Assembly (NCBI GenBank): GCA_029339505.1
Contig: JAQISU010000251.1
Span: 2,208,001 to 2,272,000 of the forward strand
DNA: 64,000 nt
Reading direction: 5' to 3'
From: Unio delphinus
Lineage: Eukaryota > Mollusca > Bivalvia > Unionida > Unionidae
Part shown: positions 1 through 10,100 of the stretch, in pieces
Numbering within the stretch: the stretch's first letter is position 1
Layout of the letters: each line of letters starts with the position of its first letter
Notes under the pieces: generated by a model
The model's input: only the letters and a program-made list of their open reading frames with translations
Database searches by the model: none
What the model was told of the DNA's origin: nothing
Position numbers and translations under genes: made by a program

Positions 1-104
1 TCATCGAGGATATATTAACGTTGAGCGGAGCAATATGCCGCCCGCCTCCGTCTGAGTCATTATTATGTGTTAGGATTGTTGTTTGTTGTGGTGCTGTTTT
101 TTGC

Positions 105-638
105 CTATGCGTCGTGAATCTTTTTAAAACCATTATCAATGGCATCATTGAGAGATTGTTTTAGTTTTTCATATTCGGATTGAAGTGTTGCTAGTTCCAA
201 CATAGAAGTTTTTACTGTGAGTTTTGGTGTGGTCACTGGAGGATTACCAAACAATCCTAGCATGGGGTTATCAATATTGTCCATGATGGATTCTTGTAAT
301 TTACTAAATGTATTTATATGATCATCATATTTATCATTGAGCGATTTGAATGAATTTTCCGAGGATATATTATTGTTATCGAGTGTTGCTGATTTATCTG
401 TGAGCGTTGAAACATGTACACCTGGTTTGAGTTTTCCCTGATTGGAAAACAACGCGATATTATCTTCTACTGCGTCTCGTCGTTTAACTAAAATATCATC
501 CAGTGAAACATTACTAGTTTTCAATTTACCCTGACGATCTTGAAATACAACTATTTCATTGGGATCAACACTTGCTAAGTTCAACATCTCAGCTATTTCA
601 TCTTCGAATATTTTTAATATCACCGGTTGCAGTGTCAT
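105..638 (-). CDS. Fibre-like coiled-coil protein (short form)
   Basis: Open frame of 177 codons. Residues about 20-45 (LNLASVDPNEIVVFQ, then KLKTSN) match the N-terminus of the fibre-like genes at 63212-64000 and 30291-31151. The rest is polar and heptad-like, consistent with a trimeric stalk. It ends much earlier than the 280-codon P3 copy, so the C-terminal knob equivalent is absent or truncated. It lies downstream of the protease in the same orientation. The attachment-fibre role is inferred from its place in the virion block and the phage-fibre motif in the P5 homologue. No stops interrupt it, unusual in P1. Confidence 0.55.
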   Translation of the reverse strand: MTLQPVILKIFEDEIAEMLNLASVDPNEIVVFQDRQGKLKTSNVSLDDILVKRRDAVEDNIALFSNQGKLKPGVHVSTLTDKSATLDNNNISSENSFKSLNDKYDDHINTFSKLQESIMDNIDNPMLGLFGNPPVTTPKLTVKTSMLELATLQSEYEKLKQSLNDAIDNGFKKIHDA

Positions 639-711
639 CAGGTTCGGGTTTCTTCAGCGCTGATAAAGATCTCCCCTAAATATTAATCATATTATTCTAT
701 ATAATTTCTTT

Positions 712-1133
712 CTAAATCCTCGATGAAATCTTTGATTTCCAGCGATTACTAGTATATTCATTTACGGCCAGATGAGGTGGTTTTCCATATGTTGAAATAT
801 CATCAAGGACATTTGATACTTCGCTGCCGCATATTGGTGGGTCATTCATTTGTTGCGTTGGTAGCGTTGAGTACCAACGAGGAGTTTTTAAGCGGTTTAT
901 ATAGCGCATGAATTCTTTAGGCGGCGCTAATCCATATGAATCGAAATAAACGATTACACTTGGATCAATCGCGTATGCAACCCAGTGGGTTCCGGGTCCG
1001 GTGCTATTATCGAGATTAATGATACCGGTTTCAGCGTTGTTTGGTTGTGTCGACAATTGATCTTTCATAAAAACGCCTCTGAAGTTTTTAATTGTAAGTT
1101 TTTAGCAGCATCAAGTAAATCAAAATTTGACAT
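712..1133 (-). pseudogene. Adenain-like maturation cysteine protease
   Basis: Polinton proteases (adenovirus C5-type, Ulp1-like fold) cleave virion precursors. Visible here are GTHWVAYAID with the catalytic His, YFDSYG with the acidic residue about 15 residues on, and QQMNDPPICG carrying the oxyanion Gln and catalytic Cys. A short N-terminal piece begins at the ATG at 1131-1133 and is joined to the main frame (712-1068) only through a one-base frameshift at the overlapping stop/start near 1066. Total length of about 140 residues fits the family, though the C-terminus looks short. It sits between the pX-like and fibre-like genes. Confidence 0.85.
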
Positions 1134-1149
1134 GGGAATCGAATGTTCT

Positions 1150-1600
1150 TGAACTAGTAAATCTTCCCGGATATTCTCAGGCCGCTTCCCTTGTACCACG
1201 TGTGTGGAGTTCCCGGTAGTCTTAGACCCTTTCCCTTTTTCTTATACCCCCGTCCGGTAGCTTTCTTTAGTGCCATTCCTGCCGCGGTACCAACGGCTCA
1301 TAACGCGGCCGCTTTAGCCACCGCTGAGACCGCTGCCGCAATCAACGCTGGAATCGCAGTTAACAACGGGAATATACCACCTGATTTTTTCATGTCGCTG
1401 ATCGCGGCTGCAGAGAACACCTGTTTCATCTTTGAAAGCATTATTGAAGTGTTTTACCTGACGAGTTGTCAGTGACAATTTATTCTGACCACAAGTCATC
1501 TGATTGTTTCAGCGTGATCGTGGTTCCACATTTTTTAGCCGATTCTGATTGCAATTTCTTGAGTTGACCGTTAGTTAACGCAAAACACTAATATGTATGT
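1150..1600 (-). pseudogene. pX/core-like minor structural protein, frameshifted
   Basis: No single frame is open. Frame fragments include a hydrophobic Ala-rich stretch near 1290-1380 (TAIPALIAAAVSAVAKAA) followed by a basic, Gly-rich tail (GYKKKGKGLRL). A hydrophobic segment plus Gly/Lys-rich tail is the usual look of Polinton pX-like proteins. An N-terminal fragment near 1520-1570 reads LTNGQLKKLQSESAKK. Several stops and at least two frameshifts. It lies between the capsid and protease genes, a common place for such proteins. Function is inferred; no catalytic motif exists to confirm it. Confidence 0.5.
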
Positions 1601-1639
1601 ATTTCATTATATAATAGCAGATTTATCTAATTGCTACAA

Positions 1640-3061
1640 TCATAGATTTTCCACTGGTGCATCGACTACTCTTATTCTTCCACAAACACCTTCGAGTAGC
1701 ATTGATTTGTCGCTGAGAATGACAGCAACCGCTCTGTAAGGAACACCACCAGGGGCTACACGAGCTCTAAAGTGTATATCAACGACATATTGTCTTGTTA
1801 AATCAAGATGTTCCAGCGAAAAGTAATAAATCGGATATAAAATCCAACTGTGATATTTTCAAACCGGTATCTATATTTTGATCGCGTCCCATAAATGATA
1901 ATATACGATGATATACACGTGCTATTTGTTTGGTTTCGTAATCAAGTTGTATAACCTCGGATGGTTCCTGCTGTCCGTTTATTCTCAGCGAGACTTCATC
2001 AACGCCTAATTTATCAAATATCATATGGCTGCGTTCTTGACTGTTTAATCGATTTCTATTCTATAGCGCAATAAATATATGACGCGGAGCTGAAACACCT
2101 TGTTTTGATGCCACGTGCCATGTAAATGTACCAGTAATATCAGAATCCATGCTATCTGTGGTCACTGATAACCAACTCAGTAATGATTTTCCTCTATGAT
2201 CCATAAATGATAGTAGCCACTCTTCTGTGCCGAGTGTTGGAGTCATTACTGGCATCCACAGTGATAGTTTTGTTAAAATGACTTTACCGGCGGCAGCACC
2301 AGCACCGCGCCAGATTGCATCATTATCAGTACCCTTTCTCGTGAGTGCTACTGTATGCTTCGCTCCATAGATAACCTTTCTAACATTTGTACAGAATCCG
2401 AAAATATGATGCAGTGGAATCGCGCATGAAAACTGTCGACGAGGCCTCTTCAATGTTGCTATGCGTGTTGCAAATCCTAGGTTGTAATTGGTATTAGTAC
2501 TTTTTATAATATCAAAAGCAGCACCTGGTTTTAGTTCGTCTTCCGGACTAACTGGTTGATCAGGATCAACTGCAGTAGCTACTAGTGTCCGTAATTTAAT
2601 ATACTGAATGTGATCAGCGTTATCAGTAATATCCTTAGAAAACATCATAGATGGACCTGCTGATCTTGTATAATCATCAGAATATCTTGCTAACCAGAGA
2701 TTGTTGTGGCAACATCAACATTATTCTCAACGGCTTCAATTTCTCTTCCATCAATTATATATCTAGCACTATCGAATAACGCCATGATACCATTATTAGC
2801 AAAACCAACTCGAACATTTTGGTTATCTGCGTATGGTGGATCATTATGATCAGCATCATTTGTTATAAGTTCTCCTTCTACTTCGATAAATGCTTCTTAT
2901 GGTAGAAAGTATTTACTGGTATCATGGACTTAAAGTTCAATTCTTCCTCGAAGATTTGGTTGTATTGCGTGATAAGAATAAAATTGATAATCGCGTACAG
3001 AATCATCTTTACGCACTGGGGTGTCCATATCAAACGCTGGATCAGGTGACCTTTTGAACAT
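1640..3061 (-). pseudogene. Major capsid protein (Polinton hexon-like), broken
   Basis: Starts at the ATG at 3059-3061 (MFKRSPDPAFDMD) and ends at the TGA at 1640-1642, about 470 codons. Recognisable stretches are IPLHHIFGFC, YGAKHTVALTRKG and FTWHVASK in the 2061-2648 segment; these resemble the capsid-type protein found in many animal Polinton-like loci. Breaks: TAA at 2897-2899, a frameshift near 2692, TAG at 2061-2063 and a frameshift near 1830. A truncated homologue lies at 51036-51525. The double jelly-roll assignment rests on recalled family resemblance and gene order, and a structure prediction would settle it. Confidence 0.75.
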
Positions 3062-3115
3062 TTTATTATATATCCTTCGATCTAATTTGTTTTCGTTGAC
3101 GACCCCGTCGTGGTT

Positions 3116-3511
3116 TCAAGCCACTTCCGCTATCATATTTGCGGTAATATAATCTTGGTCACTTGCGGTCAATGATGGAGTTGTCAATGATGCTAATTTC
3201 TTATCTACTGCGTTATTTATTATTTTTCTAACACTTGCAGGCATTCCTTCCGTAGATGGTAGTGGTCCCAAAGACTTCGTCGTTGGTGGTTTCCTTCGCC
3301 GTCGAACTAACGCTGTTAGTTTATCCTTCGCAGCGGAAAATGCTTTCCCAGCAACATCAACAACAGCGCTAATACCCTTATCCCGAATAACATCAATGGC
3401 TTTCATTGATAATTCTTTTGCTAGCGGTGGTACTTTTGGAGCCATTCTTGCAAAAAAACCTGCAATTGTATCACCGAGACCATCACCATAATACGCTCTA
3501 TAAATAGGCAC
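3116..3511 (-). CDS. Minor virion protein, pVI/pX-like
   Basis: Intact 131-codon frame just upstream of the capsid gene. The N-terminus has YYGDGLGD, followed by an amphipathic segment and a basic patch (ALVRRRRKPP) near residue 72. Short proteins with a Gly-Leu-Gly start, an amphipathic helix and a basic centre are typical of Polinton and adenovirus pVI/pX-type cement or core proteins. A broken homologue at 51560-51940 keeps YYGNGLGD and the motif AIDVIRD. The role in capsid assembly or membrane interaction is inferred from position and composition. Confidence 0.5.
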   Translation of the reverse strand: MPIYRAYYGDGLGDTIAGFFARMAPKVPPLAKELSMKAIDVIRDKGISAVVDVAGKAFSAAKDKLTALVRRRRKPPTTKSLGPLPSTEGMPASVRKIINNAVDKKLASLTTPSLTASDQDYITANMIAEVA

Positions 3512-3610
3512 TGGTGAATTTACTACGTAGATGCGGGTTGGTTTATCATGGTTGTAGTATATAATTATCTTATTTAATTGTTATTTATCTACTCGAATAA
3601 AGAAGTCAAA

Positions 3611-4021
3611 TTAGTCACTGTGATAACCATAATGCTCAACTAACTCATCAATGAAATCTCGATATGTTTTGATATCCATGATACCGCCTTGAAATAACCG
3701 CCTACAGATATCAGCTGCTTCATTAATTATTTCCGGTGAGTTATTTCCAGCTCGTTTTCCTGATATGAGAACCTCTAATCGTGCTTTATCACTGAGAATA
3801 TTACCAGGACAACTAACTAGACCACTACCTGAAACGGATTTTCTAACTCCACTTAAATATTCCTTTCCTTTTAATTCTTTTGTAATACCTGTTGCATCTT
3901 TCTCAGAATCAGATTCGGCCATGATTTGTATATCATCCGGGATTGGGTCTACTGTATACTCTGGTGGTGGTTGTGTGACACCTTTTACTGTAGCTAGAAA
4001 TTTAGCAAAATCAGAACTCAT
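3611..4021 (-). CDS. Conserved virion-block protein of unknown function
   Basis: Intact 136-codon frame. The N-terminus is acidic and Pro-containing. The C-terminal half is conserved in the P4 copy at 52035-52736: KRAGNNSPEIINEAADIC, then a terminal DFIDELVEHY. Conservation of this segment while the N-termini differ suggests a folded C-terminal domain on a variable tail. Gene order (upstream of the minor protein, downstream of the 4171-4689 gene) is the same in P1 and P4. I do not recognise a family. Confidence 0.6.
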   Translation of the reverse strand: MSSDFAKFLATVKGVTQPPPEYTVDPIPDDIQIMAESDSEKDATGITKELKGKEYLSGVRKSVSGSGLVSCPGNILSDKARLEVLISGKRAGNNSPEIINEAADICRRLFQGGIMDIKTYRDFIDELVEHYGYHSD

Positions 4022-4170
4022 TTCTCTTGTTATTTTAGGTTTACCGCGGTTTGCTAAAATACTTTATTTGCTCAGGTGTTCATGTTTTTTTATAGAATCT
4101 CTAGACTCGTCGTCTTTTGAATAACTATATCTAATATTTTTTTTTAAAAAAGTGTTTTAAGTAAACTCAA

Positions 4171-4689
4171 CTAATTCAGAGTCTGTTTTGATTCCCCTAT
4201 CGCATCAGCCGTAAATATATTTTCAGGTGAATAGTCTCCTCTTGCAACAGTGCCTTGTTGTTCTTCTGGTTCAGGTGGTGGGGAGCTAATATCAATATCA
4301 CCTAGTCGATCACCTACTTCTTGATATTGTCGTTCTCGTTGTTCTTGCTGTCTTGCGGCAGTTATTATATCACCAGGAAGTGTTTTTAAAGATTTTTTTG
4401 TTTGTTTGGATCTTTCAGCTATTTTTTCAAGTACATTAATCAGAGGAGTCTCTTTCCTTGATCCTTGTTCAGGGATATCTCCGTATATAACTCGCTCAGT
4501 GGCTGATATTACCCCCTTCGTTGCCGTGGTAATTGGTCTAAAGAACTCTTCAGATCCTACATAAAAATCGGTCTGAAGATTCTGTCTAGTTTGAAGTTTT
4601 TCCCGTACGGAATTGCGTACGGGTATATACTTTCTAATTGACGCTAATCTTTCCCTCGCTCATTTAGTTTTTAAAGCTTCGTTTACCAT
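4171..4689 (-). pseudogene. Conserved virion-block protein of unknown function, one internal stop
   Basis: 172 codons from the ATG at 4687-4689 to the TAG at 4171-4173, broken only by a TGA at codon 10 (4660-4662). An N-terminal basic segment (RKYIPVRNSVREKLQ) is matched in P4 at 52757-53243 (KRFIPVRDSVRQKLQ). The middle is charged and coiled-coil-like; the end is Pro/Glu-rich. In P4 this is the last gene before the right terminus; here it faces gX across about 340 bp. Function unknown. Confidence 0.55.
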
Positions 4690-5028
4690 TATTAAAACAG
4701 CAAAACAATTTCCAATTTATATACGATGTAGTGAGAAATCGACCACTTGACCCAACTCAGGTAGGCGAAAGTCGATATTTTCTTCCTATAGTACACATTC
4801 ATTGATAAAACTCAGTATAGGATTTCACAGTCGCTATTGACTAAAACAGTCTTACCTGTCCATTGTTATAATCGTAACATCTGTTCGACAGGCATTTATA
4901 CATATCAATTTAGTGCTTGTATTGATTGTATACTGTTCTAAAGCATGTATACACGCTAGTCGGCTCCGACATAGTGGGGATGCAGGGCAAAATGGAGAAT
5001 ATAGAAAATGTTTTTCAGTGGGAATTAT
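4690..5028. other. Non-coding spacer with promoter-arm-like remnants
   Basis: No coding frame is supported. Two elements recall the P4/P5 central region: ATTCATTGATAAAA near 4797 (like the repeat units at 60301-60652) and CTTACCTG near 4851, which read leftward is a splice-donor-like CAGGTAAG. These suggest a decayed leader promoter pointing into the minus-strand virion genes. Tentative. Confidence 0.3.
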
Positions 5029-5396
5029 TTACTCGGCCGAGGGAGAGTTTTCAGTTTGACTGATCAGCGTTCTTATATATCTAATTTTTGAATTGACGTC
5101 CCGTTTCAATTCATATTGTTGTCCCAATTGTTTTCTGACCATTTCTACAACAGTGAATAACGGGATGAATTTACTGACGTTGTTACAGAATACAAGGGAT
5201 TCACGAATGGAATTATGGATTCTTTTTATTAATGCGTATTTCTTTGGAAGTACATATTTGTTTTTCATAGTAGCGTATTCGAAGTCCTGAAAGTCTGAAA
5301 TAATTTGATCGCAATTTAAATTATCTGATAATTGAAATCCTAGACTTTTCAATTTTGAAATTTCATTATTATCTCATTGATATTTTCAGGATTTAT
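5029..5396 (-). pseudogene. gX, small conserved protein next to HNH_3
   Basis: Homologous copies occur at 28151-28492, 34660-34991 and 60987-61373. Shared features are an N-terminus of the type MNxENIxE, an SDF/DQI motif, and in the P1 and P5 copies a KFIPLF segment followed by GRQYE or GQQYE. The present copy lost its ATG (ATA at 5394-5396) and has a frameshift near 5355; the open part begins at a TTG. It always sits beside the HNH_3 gene in the same orientation. No known domain is recognised; the predicted protein is short (about 110 residues) and helical. Confidence 0.5.
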
Positions 5397-6280
5397 ATTA
5401 TATAATTATATATATTTCTAATACAAAAATAAACAGCAACCTATGATGAGCGGTTATCATTCATTGGGTCCATTGTTAGGCATTTGTGTCTTTCATAGGG
5501 TCCTTTCATTGAGAGTGTTTTTCTCTGTAGTCAGAGATTTTTTCTTTTTGAGATTTCTCTCCCTCTCTTTGAGATTTTCTATCTCTTTGACCCTATGACC
5601 ATTTCTTTTAGCCGATAATTCATTCTGAATTATCCTGCGGGGTTACCCAATGTGACAGAGAGCTAATTTCATCCATGGTTACTGTTTATTTTGAGGGCGT
5701 CTTTGTTGTTCTACACCTCCCCCTGAGAAATAAATTTCTCAGGGGTGCAATATTACACCGTCACGTATTTAACGTGACGGGAGGTGTAGAACCATAGACT
5801 TCAGGATGAGAATCCGACGTGTTACGAATACGCTAACTGTTCTTATTACAGATATATGCTTTTGAATATAATATATATGTAAAGTAATACAGTCAGTAGC
5901 GAACAGGTGTGAATGTACAATGCATGACGTCAGCGGCGAGGTATTATATAACAGCACAGGACAATGGATTATATAGAACAGCACAGGATAATGAATGAAT
6001 CCACATACCTTTCGTGAACTTATTGACGACATTGAAGCAGAACTGAATACTTGAAAAACAATATAAAAAATACAATTGTTTGTAAACACTGCGTATTTGA
6101 TTCGTTTTCTTACAAAATAGATTATATTTCCGCTGAGAATCATGACAGTTAAAAATCAACCAATCAGAAATCAGACGACGTGGTGTTTCAAAAACTCTAT
6201 GAGATTACCTCTTTTTGCTAAGCCAACATACCCGTACGAGTTATTTCCCTTGATGTTATATAAACATAATGCAAACATGA
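5397..6280. other. Palindrome-rich non-coding region between gX and HNH_3
   Basis: No supported gene. It holds a 9-bp inverted pair at 5494-5502/5589-5597 around a polypyrimidine tract, a perfect 9-bp hairpin at 5614-5634, and a nested T-shaped palindrome at 5708-5792 (separate entry). In P5 the equivalent interval holds 91-bp inverted promoter arms around iteron-like repeats, so this is a plausible regulatory or replication region. Sequence from 5793 to 6280 shows nothing else I can assign. Confidence 0.45.
5708..5792. repeat. Nested T-shaped palindrome
   Basis: Outer stem: 13 bp, 5708-5720 with 5780-5792 (GTTCTACACCTCC and its complement). Inside are two perfect hairpins: 5720-5731/5734-5745 (12 bp, CCCCTGAGAAAT arm) and 5758-5766/5772-5780 (9 bp, CCGTCACGT arm). 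Between them, GGTG-CAATATTA-CACC can form a short third stem. The layout resembles the T-shaped terminal hairpins of parvoviruses. All pairings are read directly from the sequence; function is unknown. Confidence 0.8.
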
Positions 6281-6773
6281 CTATATATACGAAAGCTGAA
6301 TTTTTTGTCCAGTCTTTTTAGACAAAGCTGATCGATAAATTCCCTCTGCTACTTTTCGTACTGAGGGTTCATAAATATCAAAATATCTACCGGCTTCAGT
6401 TATTGATCGGAATACTATTTCCTCGTTAGTTATTGTATTAAACGATTTTATAGGTCTCGCTTTTTTCGAGTATTGTCCAGTTTCCCCATATGTAGTATTC
6501 TCACTTTGTGTAACAGTTCGTAAATTATCCAATTTGTTATTCCGAGGATTGGAATCAATGTGATCAATAATAAGACCATCCTTGATCAATCCATTAAACA
6601 CCTTTTGAATGAATCGATGACAGTAATATATGTTTATGTCAAGCACTAAACATTAATTATCCCATACCGTTGTCATAACCAACTGGCTTCTTCAGCCTGC
6701 AATGTCTGACAATACCATCAGGGGAAGCCTCATAATTGCTGATCACGGGATGTGGTCGGAATTCTTGGTTCTT
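6281..6773 (-). pseudogene. HNH_3 homing-endonuclease-like protein
   Basis: The open part (6281-6646) contains GLIIDHIDSNPRNNKLDNL, the HNH_3 core (D-H-x-D-x(4)-N-N), then TQSEN, then a NUMOD1-like C-terminal helix-turn-helix region (SITEAGRYFDI ... SVRKVAEG). Fragments to 6773 match the N-terminus of the P5 copy (NUMOD4-like, FEASRDGVVRN), where the start ATG corresponds to AAG at 6771-6773 here. Such proteins in phages and large DNA viruses are site-specific nucleases. It is co-oriented with gX and with the cysteine-rich gene upstream. The N-terminal third has stops and frameshifts. Confidence 0.8.
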
Positions 6774-6800
6774 TTATATACTATACTATTGTTTGTCTAA

Positions 6801-7124
6801 TTAATTGTTTGGTTGAATTATTACATTACTTGAGAATCTTTCAATATAATATTGAGGAGTTCTTATAATTTTGTCATTGACGTTGACACAATCAGAGGTA
6901 GAGTCATTGATGGAGTTTTTGATTCTTTTATTATCGTAATAACGCTTCAACTCTCTGTATCTCTTACCACCACAACCGAGACATAATTATGATATTCCTC
7001 TAACCCCTACCCCACATCGTAAGCAGGGTAAGGGCCCATAACTCCCTCGACGAAAGCTTTGCATATTATACCCACAGAATTCCTTTCTGCATGATTTGTT
7101 ACACGGGGTTACTGATCCAATCAT
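6801..7124 (-). pseudogene. Small cysteine-rich (zinc-ribbon-like) protein
   Basis: One frame of 107 codons from the ATG at 7122-7124 to the TAA at 6801-6803, broken by a single TAA (6987-6989). Cysteine pattern: CNKSCRKEFC near the start, then CLRC and CLGCGGKRYREL, suggesting a zinc-binding fold. Homologues are at 27216-27494, 49549-49848, 59352-59610 and the split P3 copy. It is transcribed divergently from the polymerase gene across 64 bp. Possibly a DNA-binding regulator or replication accessory protein; function not known. Confidence 0.65.
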
Positions 7125-7188
7125 AGGCCATTTGCAATGATTCACTATATAATAAATTCTCTATTTAAATACTTGTTTTAATAATAAT
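7125..7188. promoter_or_regulatory. Divergent promoter between cysteine-rich gene and PolB
   Basis: TATATAATAAA at 7146-7156 lies about 35-45 bp before the polymerase start. The same arrangement (TATATA about 45 bp from the polymerase start, AAACAAGTxTTTAAAT flank) is seen near 49520-49530 and 59331-59340, so it is conserved although the genes are broken. Confidence 0.6.
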
Positions 7189-10100
7189 ATAAAGGAGTTC
7201 GAGAGATTATCAAAAATTGCGCCTTGGAAAAATGCTAAATTCAATCTCGATAGAGTCTCCGTAGCACCAAAGAGTCTAATAAGTGATAGAACTTTGTTGG
7301 GTAAAATCCGTGATTATTTTAATGAATTCAAGCGTGATGGAGCATCTCATTGTTGGTCAACATTTCGAATTGATGGTAGCGTTGATGCTACCATGAACGA
7401 CGAAAACGCAGCAGTGATAATCTCACATCTTGGGAGAAAAAGGTATTTTTTAGAGTGAAATTCATTATCCATTCAAACACGGGAGATTGGATTATCAGAG
7501 ATAAATTCGAACAATCTTGAAAGATAAAAGAACTGTCACTGTGAGTCATGATTCCAAACCAGGAATTCTGACTGGAATTGACAAACCGTATTACGAGAGA
7601 TCTTATCCTGTAACAGCAGTTGTTTATAGGATATATCCGTTAAATGATAAACCGAGTATTGAAAAACTAAAACCCATGAAACTATCATTGCTGAATTGTG
7701 TAGCAGAACGAATAATAGAACACTTCGCAAATGCGCTGCGTGGAAATAAATTGACCGATCTAAGACGTAACAAAAATAAATGAATGGGGACTAACAGTAA
7801 AGGAGTACGGGGCGACAATTGAAAATGTCACAGAGTTAGAACGAATACTAAAATTCCTAATATCGGTAACGACGATAACAGGAGAAGTATTATACGAACC
7901 GAAATATAAATCGAGAGGAGCTCCAATCAAAATTATTGATCACAACGAACACGCATGGACATCTACAGTAACAATATTTCCGCGAAATAGAACAATAAAA
8001 TAAATACCCGTGGAGTTCTCGGGAGAAAGATTATTTGATTTTATATCTCAGTTGAGTAAACGATCCTGTGTCAGTATGGTTTTTTCACAGTTTTGAGCAC
8101 GAAGAAGATAAATTCAATCAATTAGTAAGACCCAATGGAGAATTATACCGTACTGATGCCCTCCATGACGCAATGAAAAAACTAGCTAGTAGTTTTTCAA
8201 CGGAACACGACGAACAATTACTAACAAACTGTTTTACAATTCCGTCGGTTAAAGCTCATTTTGCGAGAAAGAGAAACACGTGGAAACCAACAAGGGCTGA
8301 ATTTCTATCAGATATCAAATTGAGCTGCGTGGAATATGGTCATGGCGGATTATGGAATAAAAATATGACTCCAAAAATATTATTTCGGTTGATATGGTTG
8401 CGTGTTATCCCGGGAGTTTTCTCGGGTACGGAGAATGCGCTGAATACTTTGAGCGATTTGGACATCCCACACATGAAATTAACCGTTTGCGATTAATGGT
8501 CCATTGCCTGATTTTGATCTAACCGGATTCATCATTATTTGAATTGGCTACAGGACTTCATCCGTGCTGTTATGTGTGGATTGGTAGACACATATCTGAA
8601 AACACTGGATACCAATAGTGTTATTACGGTATATGATTGATTCTAAAATGCTGATATCGTTGATTATCGGTGAAGCAATTATATCATATCTCGAGCAAAT
8701 TGAGGTTTAGTTACCGCAACCCAGTCTAGATAATATAATCAGCGAAAATAGAAAACAATTTCCCGATTTCGACGAAGAATATATCATGAAATGGTCCAAA
8801 CAGCTATTTTAAATTAGAAAACAAGACGCAAAAGAACTCGGTAGAACAATAATCGGTAAATTCACAGAGGGTGGAAAGTACGACAATACAAGATATTCTT
8901 CATGATTGATTATAGATAACGTCGAATACGATTTTATAATCGTGGATGTAACATCTAAAGGTGTATATGTAAATCGTAAAGACGCTTTCTTGTCCGATGG
9001 AACCAAATTGGGTAGAATTGTTACTTACAACGGAGGATACAGTCTTCAGTATACACATTTGAGGGCGTCTATGCTGGCTTATGCTTCTATTAATTTATTT
9101 TCAATGATAAATAGCTTCCCTGACACCGCAGTTAGAGTCGCCACTGATTCATTTTACATAGACATGAAACACAGCAAAGCAATGGCTGAATTCACTAATT
9201 CTGACGAGAGTTGGGGATCATGGAGAATTAAGCGGGAAATACTGCATGATTATTCCAAATCAGCAGATGTTACGATTGAAGATAAATATTTGAAATATAA
9301 TCAGATATCGGAACTATCTAACGCACCGCAGATATCTGATCCAATATGTAGATACAAATCCGTTTACTTAAACGGCTGTGGCGGTTCAGGAAAGGGGACT
9401 CTTGCAATTGAGTCATTTCGTGGGAAATCAAACATGATCGTGCTGACACCGACCCACAGACTTGACAGAGAGATTAAACAAAGAGGAATTAATGCAAGCA
9501 CTTATCACAGTTTCTTTCGAAGGAAGGCGATGAATGGACTCCTGATCGAATGGGCGAGAAATTTATTCCTGACGTCATCATTTGGGATGAGATATGCACG
9601 GTGTCGTTAGATGTATTACAAAGATTTCTCGAATGGTTATTGCTATCGAATACAAAAGTAATAATGTGTGGCGATCATGGCCAACCACCACCATTTGTCG
9701 GTTTATCCCCACATGATTGGCTGAAGAATCGTGTAGACTACTATGTAGAAATTAGTACTGATAATAGAGCACTTGATGAACAATTACGAGAGTTCAAAAA
9801 ACTAATCAGATTACAATCGGATAGAATCCAATGTGAAATAGCGCGTGAAATAATTTCAGAAACACCATTAAATGACTTCTGGGAAGCGTGGAGACTACAC
9901 GCTTTGATAGTAGCGAGGAGAAAAATAGTCAGAGATACACTTCAGATGAAATTATTTGAATTACATAAAGAAACATTTGCAACAATTCCAACACCGCTCT
10001 GTTATAGACGCAAGGATACACGGCGACAAAATATCGAAGTTGATATTCCAGGGCAAAGTGAGAAGCAGAATTTAGTCTTAAATGCTATTGTGTTGGTTGA

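Noticed and set aside
1191..1475. Plus-strand Ala-rich open frame
   Set aside because: It is the antisense of the Ala-rich pX-like gene on the minus strand.
5769..6159. Two overlapping minus-strand frames
   Set aside because: Low-complexity translations with no homologue in other copies; one begins inside the T-shaped palindrome.
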